Shown here: positions 1-7,320 of the stretch, in pieces | Position numbering within the stretch: the stretch's first letter is position 1 | How the letters are laid out: each line of letters starts with the position of its first letter | Assembly: GCA_937898155.1 (NCBI GenBank) | Contig: CALEJO010000074.1 | Coordinates: 1-14,043, forward strand | Direction of reading: 5' to 3' | DNA length: 14,043 bases | From: an uncultured Clostridia bacterium | GTDB lineage: Bacteria > Bacillota > Clostridia > Oscillospirales > CAG-272 | Notes under the pieces: model-generated | Told to the model about the DNA's origin: nothing | Seen by the model: only the letters and a program-made list of their open reading frames with translations | Databases searched by the model: none | Made by a program: the position numbers and the translations under genes

Positions 1-272
1 CGTGCGACTCCCCGACCGTTCTCCGCTACGCTCCGAACGCGGAACCACGTCGCAGGGTGGGCGCCCGCAGCTCCGCGCGGTTCGCTGTGCGGACTTCGGC
101 TTTCCGCTTTTCTCGGGAGAAAAGCGTAGCAAAAGAGCCGCTCGGATGGAAGTTTGTGCAGACTTCAAGCCGAGTGTGCGCTCTACTCAAAGTTTGTGTG
201 AGCTCAGTCTCCGCGCACCACGGATCGTTTCTTTTGCCGAGCTTTTCTTTTCGCAAAGAAAAGCGGGGACAA
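1..272. repeat. Non-coding, stem-loop-rich intergenic block
   Basis: No reading frame here looks like a real protein, and no initiation site is supported. The block holds several inverted repeats. Arms 105-114 and 117-126 (CGCTTTTCTC / GAGAAAAGCG) are perfect. Arms 241-250 and 255-264 (GCTTTTCTTT / AAAGAAAAGC) are perfect around a TCGC loop. A composite stem has CTCGG 141-145 paired with CCGAG 170-174 and, inside it, GAAGT 149-153 paired with ACTTC 162-166. GTGCGC 176-181 can pair with GCGCAC 213-218. The first two hairpins share the GCTTTTCT/AGAAAAGC core, and GTGC(A/G)GACTTC occurs twice (87-97 and 156-166). This resembles a dispersed intergenic repeat or a structured RNA, but copy number in the genome cannot be judged from here. 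It could also be the 3' flank of a gene beyond the left edge. Confidence 0.5.
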
Positions 273-300
273 AAAAAGACGGGCAGATGCCCGTCTTTTT
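273..300. terminator. Strong bidirectional intrinsic terminator
   Basis: This is a perfect 13-base inverted repeat. The arms 273-285 and 288-300 read AAAAAGACGGGCA and TGCCCGTCTTTTT around a 2-base centre, so the GC-rich stem is flanked by an A-tract and a T-tract. Read leftward it lies 11 bases after the stop codon of the leucine-rich-repeat gene and gives a run of seven U. Read rightward it can stop transcription entering from the left edge. Confidence 0.9.
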
Positions 301-311
301 CAGTTATTCGG

Positions 312-2750
312 TTATTTTCCGAGCTCGCGGAACGTGTAATATTCGTGCGCCGCGAACGTTTCGACATAGGTGCCCGGGCGTCCGATGAGCGTCACATAGC
401 GCTTTTTGATCGCTTCCGTTTTGTTTCCGCTCTGGTCGGTTTGCGTGACGAGCCGAGAGAACGCGTCGGTCGAAATGACTTTGACGGACGACGGCAGGGT
501 GAACGACGTGACCTGCGCGGTCACATTTGCAAACCGATTGTCGGGAATGCGCTTGACCGTTTCGGGCAGGACGATCTGCGAGACGTTGCCGTTGTAAACG
601 GCAAGCACGCCGTCGCCGACGACGATGAACGCGTCGTCTTTGTTTTTGAGCCACTTGGTGCCGGTGAACGTCTCCATGCCGACGAAAACGACCGTTTTCG
701 GAATGTCGAGACGGGAGAGCTTATTGCAGTCGGAGAACGCGCCGTCGCCGATCAGACGAAGGGCGGGGGACAGCGTGACGTCGGTCAGCTTGCCGCACAT
801 GGCGAACGCGCCGGACTCGATGCGGTCTACGGATTTGCCGAGGTCAACCGCGGCGAGCGACGAGCAGTCGGCGAACGCGGAGGACGCAACGACGGTGATC
901 GTGTCGGGAAGCGTGACGGAGGTCAGCGCATTGCACCCGTAGAACGTGCCAAAGCCGATTTCGGTGTCTTCGGTGCCGACCACGACGTCGATAAGAGAAC
1001 GGCAACCGGTGAACGCGCCCGCGCCGATGTGCTTGACGGAATGGCCCGCGAGCGGATCAGTCAAAAGGACACATTCGGAGAACGCGCCGATGCCGACGGT
1101 GTCGAGCGTTTGCGGGAGCGTCACGGACGCAAGTGCCTTGCATCCGTCGAAGAACGAGGCGGGAAGCTTTTCGATCGGTGCCTCGATGACGGCTTCGGTG
1201 ATGCCAGAGCCGAGGAACACGCTGACGCCGAGTTTAGTTGCGGAAGCGGGGATTTTCGCCGAAGAGAGCGAGCCGCATTTTGCGAACGCATAATCGCCGA
1301 TCTCGGTGACGGACGCGGGAATTGCAAAGGATTTCAGCACGTCGCAGGAGAAGAATGCGTAATTTCCGATCGACGTGATCGTGTCGGAATACCGCACGTC
1401 GGTCAGTTCGAGGCAGTTTTGGAAGAGAAACGCGGGAATCGTTTGGATGCCGCTGATGTCGGCAGATTGCAGTTTCGCGCAGGAATCAAACGCGAACGCG
1501 CCGATCTCGCTCACCTGCGAAGCGTCGATGGAGCGAAGCGCGGTGCAGAAGCGGAACGCGTAGGGGCGAATGGTTTTGACAGAGGCGGGGAGCGTGATCT
1601 CCGTCAGCGCACCGCAATAGTTGAACGCGAATTGTCCGATCTCGCGCACGCCGTCCGGGATCGTGATCGCGGGAAGCGAGGAGCAGGAGTCGAACATTCC
1701 CTCGGGAATTTCGGTCATCGTGTCCGGAAGCGTCACGGATGTCAGTCCGAGACAGCCGCGGAAGAGGTAGGTGCCGAAAGACGTGACGCCGGCGGGCAGA
1801 GTGATCTCTTCGAGCGCGTCACAGGAAAGGAACGCGTAGCTGCCGATCGAGCGGAGCGTCGAGGGGAGCGAAACGGTTTTGAGAGCGTTGGCGTCATAAA
1901 ACGCGCTGCCGCGGATGTCGGTCAGTCCCTCGGGGAGAATGATCTCCGTGAGCGAGCAACCCGCGAACGCGCTGCCGGCGATCGTTTTGACGCCGCTCGG
2001 CACGGTATAGGATGCGCCGCTGTTCTTCGCGGCGGGATAGAAGGTCAGCTCGGTGCCGGATTTATCGTAAAGCACGCCGTCCGCGACGGAAAACGTCGGA
2101 TTCTGCGCGGAAACGGCGAACGCCTTGACGTTGAGGCAACCGTAAAACGCGTTATGTCCGAGAGACGTGAGCGAGTCGGGAAGCGTGGCGGTGATCTCGG
2201 TGGAGGAAGAGATGCCGCAATAGGCGAACGCGTAATCGCCGACGGTGCGGAGCGAGGTCGCCTCGGAGAAGTCGAACGTGATGCCGGAGCAACCGAGGAA
2301 CGCCTCTTTGCCGACGGAGACGAGCGTCTGCGGCAAAACGAACGAGGTGAGGGCGGTGCATCCCGTGAACGCGCCGTTTCCGATGGAAACGAGATTCGAT
2401 TTCGACGAATATTTGATTTCGGTCAGGGAAGTGCATCCGTAAAACGCGCCGTCGTCGATGCGTTCGACGGACGGGTGAAGCGTGATCGAACGGAGCGAGG
2501 TGTTGTTGGCGAAAGCGGTTTCGCCGATCGCCTTGACCGCGTATCTGCCGTCGATGCGGTTGATGATGATGGACTCCTCGCTTCCCGAATAGCTGACGAT
2601 CGTCGCCTTGTTGTTTTCGTCGAGCGTATAGGTGAAAAGGGAATTGCTGCTGGTATGCGTCTGCGCGGTGTCCGCCGCCAGAACGGCGAGCGGGAGCGCC
2701 AAAATCAACGCGAGCGCCAGGATCAGCACGAATATGCGGGATCGCTTCAT
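312..2750 (-). CDS. Secreted BspA-type leucine-rich repeat protein
   Basis: This 812-residue protein starts with a signal peptide: basic MKRSR, a hydrophobic core at about residues 6-24, and likely cleavage after AVLA at residue 25. From about residue 75 to 765 it is an array of about 28 BspA-like (LRR_5) repeats of 22-24 residues. The pattern is IGxxAFxxCxxLxxVxLPxxV, and 22 units carry the Cys. Two interruptions of the BspA type occur at about 220-250 (VADGVLYDKSGTELTFYP) and 698-730 (WLKNKDDAFIVVGDGVL). The C-terminus (residues 788-812) resembles the closing half-repeat of the family. No LPXTG motif, C-terminal membrane segment or cell-wall-binding domain is visible, so the attachment mode is unknown. 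Proteins of this class are surface or secreted adhesion and binding modules in gut and oral bacteria; the ligand here is unknown. The ATG at 2750 is preceded by AAAGGAAG at a good distance. The gene has its own promoter and terminator. Confidence 0.92.
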   Translation of the reverse strand: MKRSRIFVLILALALILALPLAVLAADTAQTHTSSNSLFTYTLDENNKATIVSYSGSEESIIINRIDGRYAVKAIGETAFANNTSLRSITLHPSVERIDDGAFYGCTSLTEIKYSSKSNLVSIGNGAFTGCTALTSFVLPQTLVSVGKEAFLGCSGITFDFSEATSLRTVGDYAFAYCGISSSTEITATLPDSLTSLGHNAFYGCLNVKAFAVSAQNPTFSVADGVLYDKSGTELTFYPAAKNSGASYTVPSGVKTIAGSAFAGCSLTEIILPEGLTDIRGSAFYDANALKTVSLPSTLRSIGSYAFLSCDALEEITLPAGVTSFGTYLFRGCLGLTSVTLPDTMTEIPEGMFDSCSSLPAITIPDGVREIGQFAFNYCGALTEITLPASVKTIRPYAFRFCTALRSIDASQVSEIGAFAFDSCAKLQSADISGIQTIPAFLFQNCLELTDVRYSDTITSIGNYAFFSCDVLKSFAIPASVTEIGDYAFAKCGSLSSAKIPASATKLGVSVFLGSGITEAVIEAPIEKLPASFFDGCKALASVTLPQTLDTVGIGAFSECVLLTDPLAGHSVKHIGAGAFTGCRSLIDVVVGTEDTEIGFGTFYGCNALTSVTLPDTITVVASSAFADCSSLAAVDLGKSVDRIESGAFAMCGKLTDVTLSPALRLIGDGAFSDCNKLSRLDIPKTVVFVGMETFTGTKWLKNKDDAFIVVGDGVLAVYNGNVSQIVLPETVKRIPDNRFANVTAQVTSFTLPSSVKVISTDAFSRLVTQTDQSGNKTEAIKKRYVTLIGRPGTYVETFAAHEYYTFRELGK

Positions 2751-2823
2751 GAATGACTTCCTTTCCGAACTCTGTATCGAACGATATTTTCTGTCAAATC
2801 GAATATTTTACCAATTTTCAATT

Positions 2824-2852
2824 AGTATATCATATATTTGCCGTCTTTGCAA
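2824..2852 (-). promoter_or_regulatory. Sigma-A-type promoter of the LRR gene
   Basis: On the minus strand, a -35 box TTGCAA (2852-2847), a 17-base spacer and a -10 box TATACT (2829-2824) precede the LRR gene. TGA just before the -10 box gives an extended -10 (TGN). Transcription would start near 2817, leaving a leader of about 67 bases. The AT-rich composition contrasts with the GC-rich genes around it. Confidence 0.7.
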
Positions 2853-2868
2853 GAGCAAAAAGCGGGAC

Positions 2869-3222
2869 TCACGACTTTTTTCGGGCAAAAAGCGCTTTCA
2901 CGCCGCTCGCCGCGAGGAGCGCGCCGAACGCTTTTTGCAAAAGAGTGGTGTCGACGACGGTCGCGGCGGCGGCACCGAGGAAGGCGCCCGCGAGCCCGAG
3001 CACGCCGATCGTCAAAAGGAGCGGGACATTGAGGTGCCGTCGGAACGCGTGCACGAAAAACGACGACGCGGCGCCGACGAGAAAAAAGAGAAGATTGATC
3101 CCCTGCGCACGAAGCTGGGGAACGTCACGGACGAGTGTCAGATATAAAACGAGAAGCCCGCCTCCGCCGACGCCCGTGCCGCCGAGCGCCGAGGTGAGAA
3201 GTGCGGCAAAAAAATCAAGCAT
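2869..3222 (-). CDS. TSUP (TauE/SafE) half-transporter, subunit 2
   Basis: This 117-residue, very hydrophobic protein has about four predicted membrane segments (about residues 2-28, 40-58, 66-88 and 90-112). Near the N-terminus lies the glycine-rich motif GGTGVGGGGLL, which marks each half of TauE/SafE (TSUP) exporters. Full-length members are about 250 residues with an internal duplication, so this is one half. The other half is encoded by the next gene upstream (3235-3627). Only 12 bases separate that stop from this ATG, and AAAGGAGA lies in that gap, so the two are probably translated together and assemble as a heteromer. The family exports or imports small anions such as sulfite, sulfonates or thiosulfate; the substrate here is unknown. 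The protein ends in the basic tail FARKKS. Confidence 0.82.
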   Translation of the reverse strand: MLDFFAALLTSALGGTGVGGGGLLVLYLTLVRDVPQLRAQGINLLFFLVGAASSFFVHAFRRHLNVPLLLTIGVLGLAGAFLGAAAATVVDTTLLQKAFGALLAASGVKALFARKKS

Positions 3223-3234
3223 GGCGCTCTCCTT

Positions 3235-3627
3235 TCAGCGAAAAAGAAGCGTCCCGCCCGCATAAATAACGAGCAGGGCAAAGAGTTTTTTGAACAGCGC
3301 CGCGTCGAGTCGATCGAGCAGAAACGCACCGAGAAGTCCGCCGATCGCGGCGGGAATCAAAAAGGGCGATGCGTCGGCAAACGTGAAGGCACCGCGCCGC
3401 CAATAGAGAAACGTCGAAGCCAGCGAGCAGATCGCGATGGCGCCGACGGTCATGGCGAAGCGATCTTTGGTCTGATAAACGGGGTCGCCCGCATATATAT
3501 GGGAAAGGAAAAGCACGATCAGAATACCGCCTCCCGTGCCGAAGAGCCCGTTCACAAACCCAGCGGCAAGCGAAACGAGCACGACACGCAGGAAAAGATG
3601 ACCGCAGTTGCGAAAACGATTTTTCAT
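3235..3627 (-). CDS. TSUP (TauE/SafE) half-transporter, subunit 1
   Basis: This 130-residue membrane protein begins MKNRFRN, a short basic N-terminus followed by a membrane segment. That segment carries the TSUP motif GFVNGLFGTGGGILIV at about residues 22-37. About three more hydrophobic segments follow. It corresponds to the N-terminal half of a full-length TauE/SafE exporter, and its glycine motif parallels GGTGVGGGG in the downstream partner. The frame stays open to 3765, but the extension is lysine- and arginine-rich, crosses the divergent promoter region and has no membrane character. ATG 3627 is therefore chosen; it has only a weak purine-rich ribosome site (GAAAGTGG). The gene is divergent from uppP, with 131 bases between starts. 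Confidence 0.8.
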   Translation of the reverse strand: MKNRFRNCGHLFLRVVLVSLAAGFVNGLFGTGGGILIVLFLSHIYAGDPVYQTKDRFAMTVGAIAICSLASTFLYWRRGAFTFADASPFLIPAAIGGLLGAFLLDRLDAALFKKLFALLVIYAGGTLLFR

Positions 3628-3663
3628 AAAAACCACTTTCTCCGTAAAATCCGGTTTTTCGTC

Positions 3664-3692
3664 TTGTATTTTCCAAAAAAAGATGCTATAAT
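3664..3692 (+). promoter_or_regulatory. Sigma-A-type promoter of the uppP operon
   Basis: A -35 box TTGTAT (3664-3669), a spacer of exactly 17 bases and a consensus -10 box TATAAT (3687-3692) are visible. Initiation is expected near 3698-3700. On the opposite strand the same AT-rich core reads TATTAT (3693-3688), which could serve as the -10 of a divergent promoter for the TSUP pair. I see no good matching -35 for that one. Confidence 0.75.
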
Positions 3693-3696
3693 ATAA

Positions 3697-3743
3697 GATA
3701 CGGTTATTTTGCACCGAAACGGAGCGGTTATGCAAAGCGTATC
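3697..3743 (+). promoter_or_regulatory. Stem-loop at the 5' end of the uppP leader
   Basis: The predicted transcript starts almost at the base of this fold. GATACG (3697-3702) pairs with CGTATC (3738-3743). TTTGCA (3708-3713) pairs with TGCAAA (3731-3736). CCG (3714-3716) pairs with CGG (3725-3727). This gives 15 pairs, a 3-base bulge at 3728-3730 and an 8-base loop at 3717-3724. The loop presents a GGAG, and the ATG at 3730 lies in the bulge and stem. Pairing was done by eye; a regulatory role is inference. Confidence 0.45.
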
Positions 3744-3762
3744 GGAACGGAGGGCTCCTTGA
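3730..3762 (+). CDS. Possible 10-codon leader ORF overlapping the uppP start
   Basis: ATG at 3730 opens a frame of ten codons (MQSVSERRAP) ending in TGA at 3760-3762. The TTG start of uppP (3759-3761) overlaps that stop. A GGAG lies five bases upstream of the ATG (3721-3724). Ribosomes finishing this frame would stop on the uppP start, which would permit translational coupling. It is far too short for coding statistics and may be accidental. Confidence 0.3.
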   Translation: MQSVSERRAP

Positions 3763-4586
3763 CACTTTGGGAGGCGATCGTCTGCGGCGTTTTGCAGGGA
3801 CTTGCGGAATTTTTGCCGATTTCCAGCTCCGGCCATCTGGCGATCGCGCACGCGCTGTTCGGGATGCGGACGGCGTCCGAAGCCGTCAGCTTTGACGTGC
3901 TTTTGCATTTGGCGACGCTCCTCGTCGTGCTGTTCGCGTATTTTCGCGAGGTGATCGCGCTGATCCCCGCGGCGTTCCGGCTCATCGGAAAAGCCGCTCG
4001 CGGCAAGGCGCGTTTTGCCACCTTGACGGTGCGTGAGCGGGAAGTGATTTTGCTTCTGCTTGGCACGGTGCCGCTGGCGGGCGCGCTTTGGATCGGAGAC
4101 GCGGTCGAAGCCGTCGCAGGCTCACCCCGCACGGTCGGCGTTCTGCTCATGATGAACGGGCTTCTTCTTTTGTGGGCGGATCATTTTTCCGCGTCGCGAG
4201 AGAAAAAAGAACAGCTTTCGCCGGGCGATGCGCTCGGTGTGGGTGTCTTTCAGCTTTTTGCGCTGTTCCCCGGCATCTCGCGCTCCGGCGCGACGATCGC
4301 GGGCGGCATGGCGTTCGGACTCGATCGTCGGGAGGCGGTGCGCTTCTCGTTCCTGCTCTCGGTTCCGGCGATCCTCGGCGCGAACGTCAAAGCGCTTCCC
4401 GAGCTTTTGCAGACGACGATCCCGAAAACGGAGCTTTGCTACGAGCTGATCGGCATGGGATGCGCGCTGGTGTGCGGCTTTGCCGCCCTGTGTGCGCTCG
4501 AAGTGCTCGCGAGCAAGGATAAATTCGGATTTTTCGGTTATTATTGTATGGCGTGCGGCGCGTTGACCGCGATCTTCGCACGCTGA
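3759..4586 (+). CDS. uppP: Undecaprenyl-diphosphate phosphatase UppP (BacA family)
   Basis: The enzyme removes a phosphate from undecaprenyl diphosphate at the membrane (EC 3.6.1.27), regenerating the lipid carrier for peptidoglycan and other wall polymers. High levels give bacitracin resistance in known species. The 275 residues show both family signatures. LQGLAEFLPISSSGHL at 12-27 holds the (E/Q)xxxE pair Q13 and E17, the SSSG run and H26. PGISRSGATIAGG at 171-183 holds the catalytic-type R175. Several hydrophobic segments span the rest, and the length is normal. The start is TTG at 3759, preceded by GGAGG at 3749-3753. It keeps the usual N-terminus TLWEAIVCGVLQGL, and no in-frame ATG nearby fits. 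It heads the cluster; ftsK follows after 40 bases without a terminator. Confidence 0.95.
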   Translation: MTLWEAIVCGVLQGLAEFLPISSSGHLAIAHALFGMRTASEAVSFDVLLHLATLLVVLFAYFREVIALIPAAFRLIGKAARGKARFATLTVREREVILLLLGTVPLAGALWIGDAVEAVAGSPRTVGVLLMMNGLLLLWADHFSASREKKEQLSPGDALGVGVFQLFALFPGISRSGATIAGGMAFGLDRREAVRFSFLLSVPAILGANVKALPELLQTTIPKTELCYELIGMGCALVCGFAALCALEVLASKDKFGFFGYYCMACGALTAIFAR

Positions 4587-4626
4587 AAACACATTTGGAT
4601 ATTTTACGGTAAAGGAAGGCAAAATC

Positions 4627-7308
4627 GTGTCGGAAGAAAAGAAAACGCAGTCGAAAAAACAGAATCAAAAGACGGCGCAGGAAGATTTTTATCAATATGA
4701 CGGGGGACCGGCGCGCAAAAAGCGCACCGAGTCCAAAAAGGAAGCGCCGAAAGAAGAGCCGAAAGAAGCGCCGGAAAAGACGCCGAATCCCTCTTCCGTC
4801 GGCAATCAGCTCGCGATCATCTTTCTCGTGGTGGCGGCGCTCTTTTTGGCGATCTGCTACGCGTTCGGCACGAAGGATAACGTGGCGGGCATCGTCGGCG
4901 GCGCGATCCGCGACGTTTGCTACGGTGCGTTCGGCATCGCGGCATTTGCCATCCCCTTCCTCCTTTTGCAAATGGCGATCTTCTGGAAGAGCGACGTTTC
5001 GCGCGGCGCCGTCAAATATAAATACCTCGTGGCGATCTTCTTTCTTTTGTTTTTCGCCACGACGGTCCATACGTTCTGGCTTCTCTTTGACGGGCACGGG
5101 GACGTGACGGCGAGCGATCTCGGCAGTCTCGGCTCGCTCTACGCCGCGGGCAAGGCGCTGCACGGCGGCGGCTTCCTCGGCGGCTCCCTCGCGTTTCTGC
5201 TCATTTACGCGGTCGGATACGCGGGAGCGATCATCTTTTCGCTTTTGTTTTTCGCGGGATTCGCGATGGCATTGTTCGGACTGACACCGTCCGAGTGCGC
5301 CCAGCGCATCCGCTTCTATCGCCGCCGCAATCAGAGCATCCGCAAAGCGAAATTGGAAGAGATCAAACGCGCTCGCGCCGAACAGGACGGGGCGCGCCGC
5401 CGTCAGAAAGAGGCGGCAAACGCCAAACGCACGGAGGTCGCCGTCCGCAGACGCGGCGCGGGGATCGACGATGAAATCTTTGCCGACGATTTCGGCGCCG
5501 GCGCACAGGAAAGCGGCACGGAAGAGATTCTCTATCCCGTGCAGATGCCCGTGCGTGAGCGGGATACAAGAGAGGACGAAGCCGTGCTGACGCACGCGGC
5601 AAACGAGGTCGGCGACGCGGATCTTTCCGCCGACGTGCCGAAGCGCCCCGAAGAAAAAGAACTGCGCGTCACGCGCAGGTCCGCTGCTAAGAAAGCCGCG
5701 GAAGCGTCCGCGCCCATCGCGGTCGCGGCACCTGCGGCACCTGCGGTGCCGGTCGAGCCGCCGAAGCCGTCGTATCAGTTCCCGCCGATCTCGCTTTTGC
5801 AGCTCCCGAAGGGAAAAGTCAATACCGACGCGTCTTCCGAGCTGCGTGAGAACGCGGATCGCATCGTGGAAACGCTGAACAGCTTCAACGTCCACGTCAA
5901 AATCTCGAATATTTCCCGCGGACCGACCATCACGCGCTATGAATTGGAGCCCGAAGCGGGCACGCGCGTGCGCTCGATTCTGAATCTGCTCGACGACATC
6001 GCGCTTTCGCTCGCCACGAGTGGCGTGCGCAGTGACGGCGTCATCGCCGGCAAGAGCGCGATCGGCATCGAAGTGCCGAACAAGAGCGTGAATACGGTTT
6101 ACGCGCGCGAACTGGTCGAGGATCCGAAATTCGCGGAGGCGAAGAGCCGCCTGACGACGGGACTCGGCATGGACGTTTCGGGCGCTCCCGTCTTTCTCGA
6201 TATTGCCAAAATGCCTCACCTGCTGATCGCGGGCGCGACGGGCACCGGTAAATCCGTCTGCATCAACAGCTTGCTCATCAGCTTGCTCTATAAAGCGCGC
6301 CCCGACGAAGTGAAGCTCATTCTGATCGATCCGAAAAAGGTCGAGTTGAATATCTATAACGGCATTCCGCACCTGCTCGTCCCCGTCGTGTTCGATCCGA
6401 AAAAGGCGGCGGGCTCTCTGCATTGGGCGGTCACCGAAATGGAGCGCCGTTTCGAGCTTCTCGAAGCGCAGAACGTGCGCAACATCGAACAGTATAATAA
6501 CGCGATCGCGAACGATCCGACGAAAGAGCGCATGACGCAGGTCGTCATCATCATCGACGAGCTTGCCGATCTCATGATGACCGCGCCGGACGACGTGGAA
6601 GCGTCGATCTGCCGCCTCGCGCAGAAGGCGCGTGCCGCGGGCATGCACCTGATCCTCGGCACCCAGCGTCCGTCCGTGGACGTCATCACCGGTCTGATCA
6701 AGGCGAACGTGCCGTCGCGTATCGCGTTCCGTTCGTCCTCGCAGATCGACTCCCGCACGATCCTCGACCAGCAGGGCGCGGAGAAGCTGATCGGTCGCGG
6801 CGATATGCTTTACGCCCCCGTCGGCTCGGACAAGCCGCTTCGCGTGCAGGGCGCCTTCGTCTCCGAAAAGGAGATCGAGGAGATCGTCGAATTCATCAAG
6901 TTGCATTCGCAGGAGTGCGCGTATTCCGGCGACGTGATCGAACAGATCGACAAGGCGGCGGAGCTGTGCGGACAAAAGAAGAAAAATCCGCTTCTCGGCG
7001 GCACGGAAGAAGACGCGCCGGAGGAGGAAGAGGACGATCCGATGCTCGAAAACGCGATCGAACTCGCCGTCGATTCCGGCAAGATTTCGACCTCGCTCAT
7101 CCAGCGCCGTCTGTCGCTCGGCTACGGCCGCGCGGCAAAGCTGATCGACGTGATGGAGAGCCGCGGCATCGTCAGCGCGCCCGACGGGCAGAAGCCCCGC
7201 ACCGTGCTGATCACGCGCGAGCAATATCTGGAACGCAAAATGAACCGCGCCGATGACGGCGCAGCAGAAGAAATCGAACCCGACGACGAGCCGCCGTTCG
7301 ATCTATAA
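4627..7308 (+). CDS. ftsK: DNA translocase of the FtsK/SpoIIIE family
   Basis: This ATP-driven double-stranded-DNA pump moves chromosome ends through the closing septum, and in spore formers through the sporulation septum. The 893 residues comprise, in order: a charged cytoplasmic start (1-58); about four or five membrane segments (61-80, 96-119, 133-154, 184-217); a charged and Ala/Pro-rich linker (about 220-380); the alpha domain (about 385-485); and the motor. The motor has Walker A GATGTGKS at 536-543, Walker B VVIIIDELAD at 639-648 and the conserved LGTQRPSVDVITGLIKANVP at 677-696. A winged-helix gamma domain at about 803-865 reads polar DNA motifs. The tail is acidic. The GTG start at 4627 has AAGGAAGG (4612-4619) seven bases upstream. 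Only one copy is seen, so FtsK and SpoIIIE roles cannot be separated here. Confidence 0.96.
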   Translation: MSEEKKTQSKKQNQKTAQEDFYQYDGGPARKKRTESKKEAPKEEPKEAPEKTPNPSSVGNQLAIIFLVVAALFLAICYAFGTKDNVAGIVGGAIRDVCYGAFGIAAFAIPFLLLQMAIFWKSDVSRGAVKYKYLVAIFFLLFFATTVHTFWLLFDGHGDVTASDLGSLGSLYAAGKALHGGGFLGGSLAFLLIYAVGYAGAIIFSLLFFAGFAMALFGLTPSECAQRIRFYRRRNQSIRKAKLEEIKRARAEQDGARRRQKEAANAKRTEVAVRRRGAGIDDEIFADDFGAGAQESGTEEILYPVQMPVRERDTREDEAVLTHAANEVGDADLSADVPKRPEEKELRVTRRSAAKKAAEASAPIAVAAPAAPAVPVEPPKPSYQFPPISLLQLPKGKVNTDASSELRENADRIVETLNSFNVHVKISNISRGPTITRYELEPEAGTRVRSILNLLDDIALSLATSGVRSDGVIAGKSAIGIEVPNKSVNTVYARELVEDPKFAEAKSRLTTGLGMDVSGAPVFLDIAKMPHLLIAGATGTGKSVCINSLLISLLYKARPDEVKLILIDPKKVELNIYNGIPHLLVPVVFDPKKAAGSLHWAVTEMERRFELLEAQNVRNIEQYNNAIANDPTKERMTQVVIIIDELADLMMTAPDDVEASICRLAQKARAAGMHLILGTQRPSVDVITGLIKANVPSRIAFRSSSQIDSRTILDQQGAEKLIGRGDMLYAPVGSDKPLRVQGAFVSEKEIEEIVEFIKLHSQECAYSGDVIEQIDKAAELCGQKKKNPLLGGTEEDAPEEEEDDPMLENAIELAVDSGKISTSLIQRRLSLGYGRAAKLIDVMESRGIVSAPDGQKPRTVLITREQYLERKMNRADDGAAEEIEPDDEPPFDL

Positions 7309-7320
7309 CGGAGGCATCTT

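Noticed and set aside
57..2756. Open frame of 899 codons on the plus strand across the LRR gene
   Set aside because: It is antisense to a clear repeat protein with signal peptide, ribosome site, promoter and terminator. Its translation is Arg/Glu/Asp/Gly-rich with no family features, as expected when a GC-rich repeated gene avoids the complements of stop codons.
2769..2797. Alternative LRR promoter using TTGACA (2797-2792 on the minus strand)
   Set aside because: The -35 is perfect, but no good -10 hexamer lies 16-18 bases downstream, whereas the upstream pair TTGCAA/TATACT fits fully.
2853..2893. Possible terminator after the TSUP pair (repeated GCAAAAAGCG)
   Set aside because: The two copies (about 2855-2864 and 2885-2894) are direct, not inverted, so they cannot form a hairpin; read-through into the LRR gene cannot be excluded.
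3628..3765. 46-codon N-terminal extension of TSUP subunit 1
   Set aside because: It crosses the divergent promoter region and the uppP leader and start, has no membrane or family character, and ATG 3627 gives a normal TSUP N-terminus.
4387..7224. Open frame of 945 codons on the minus strand opposite ftsK
   Set aside because: It is an antisense shadow of a well-supported FtsK gene with low-complexity Arg/Asp-rich translation. Similar long shadows lie opposite mltG, trhP and pgk and reflect codon bias.
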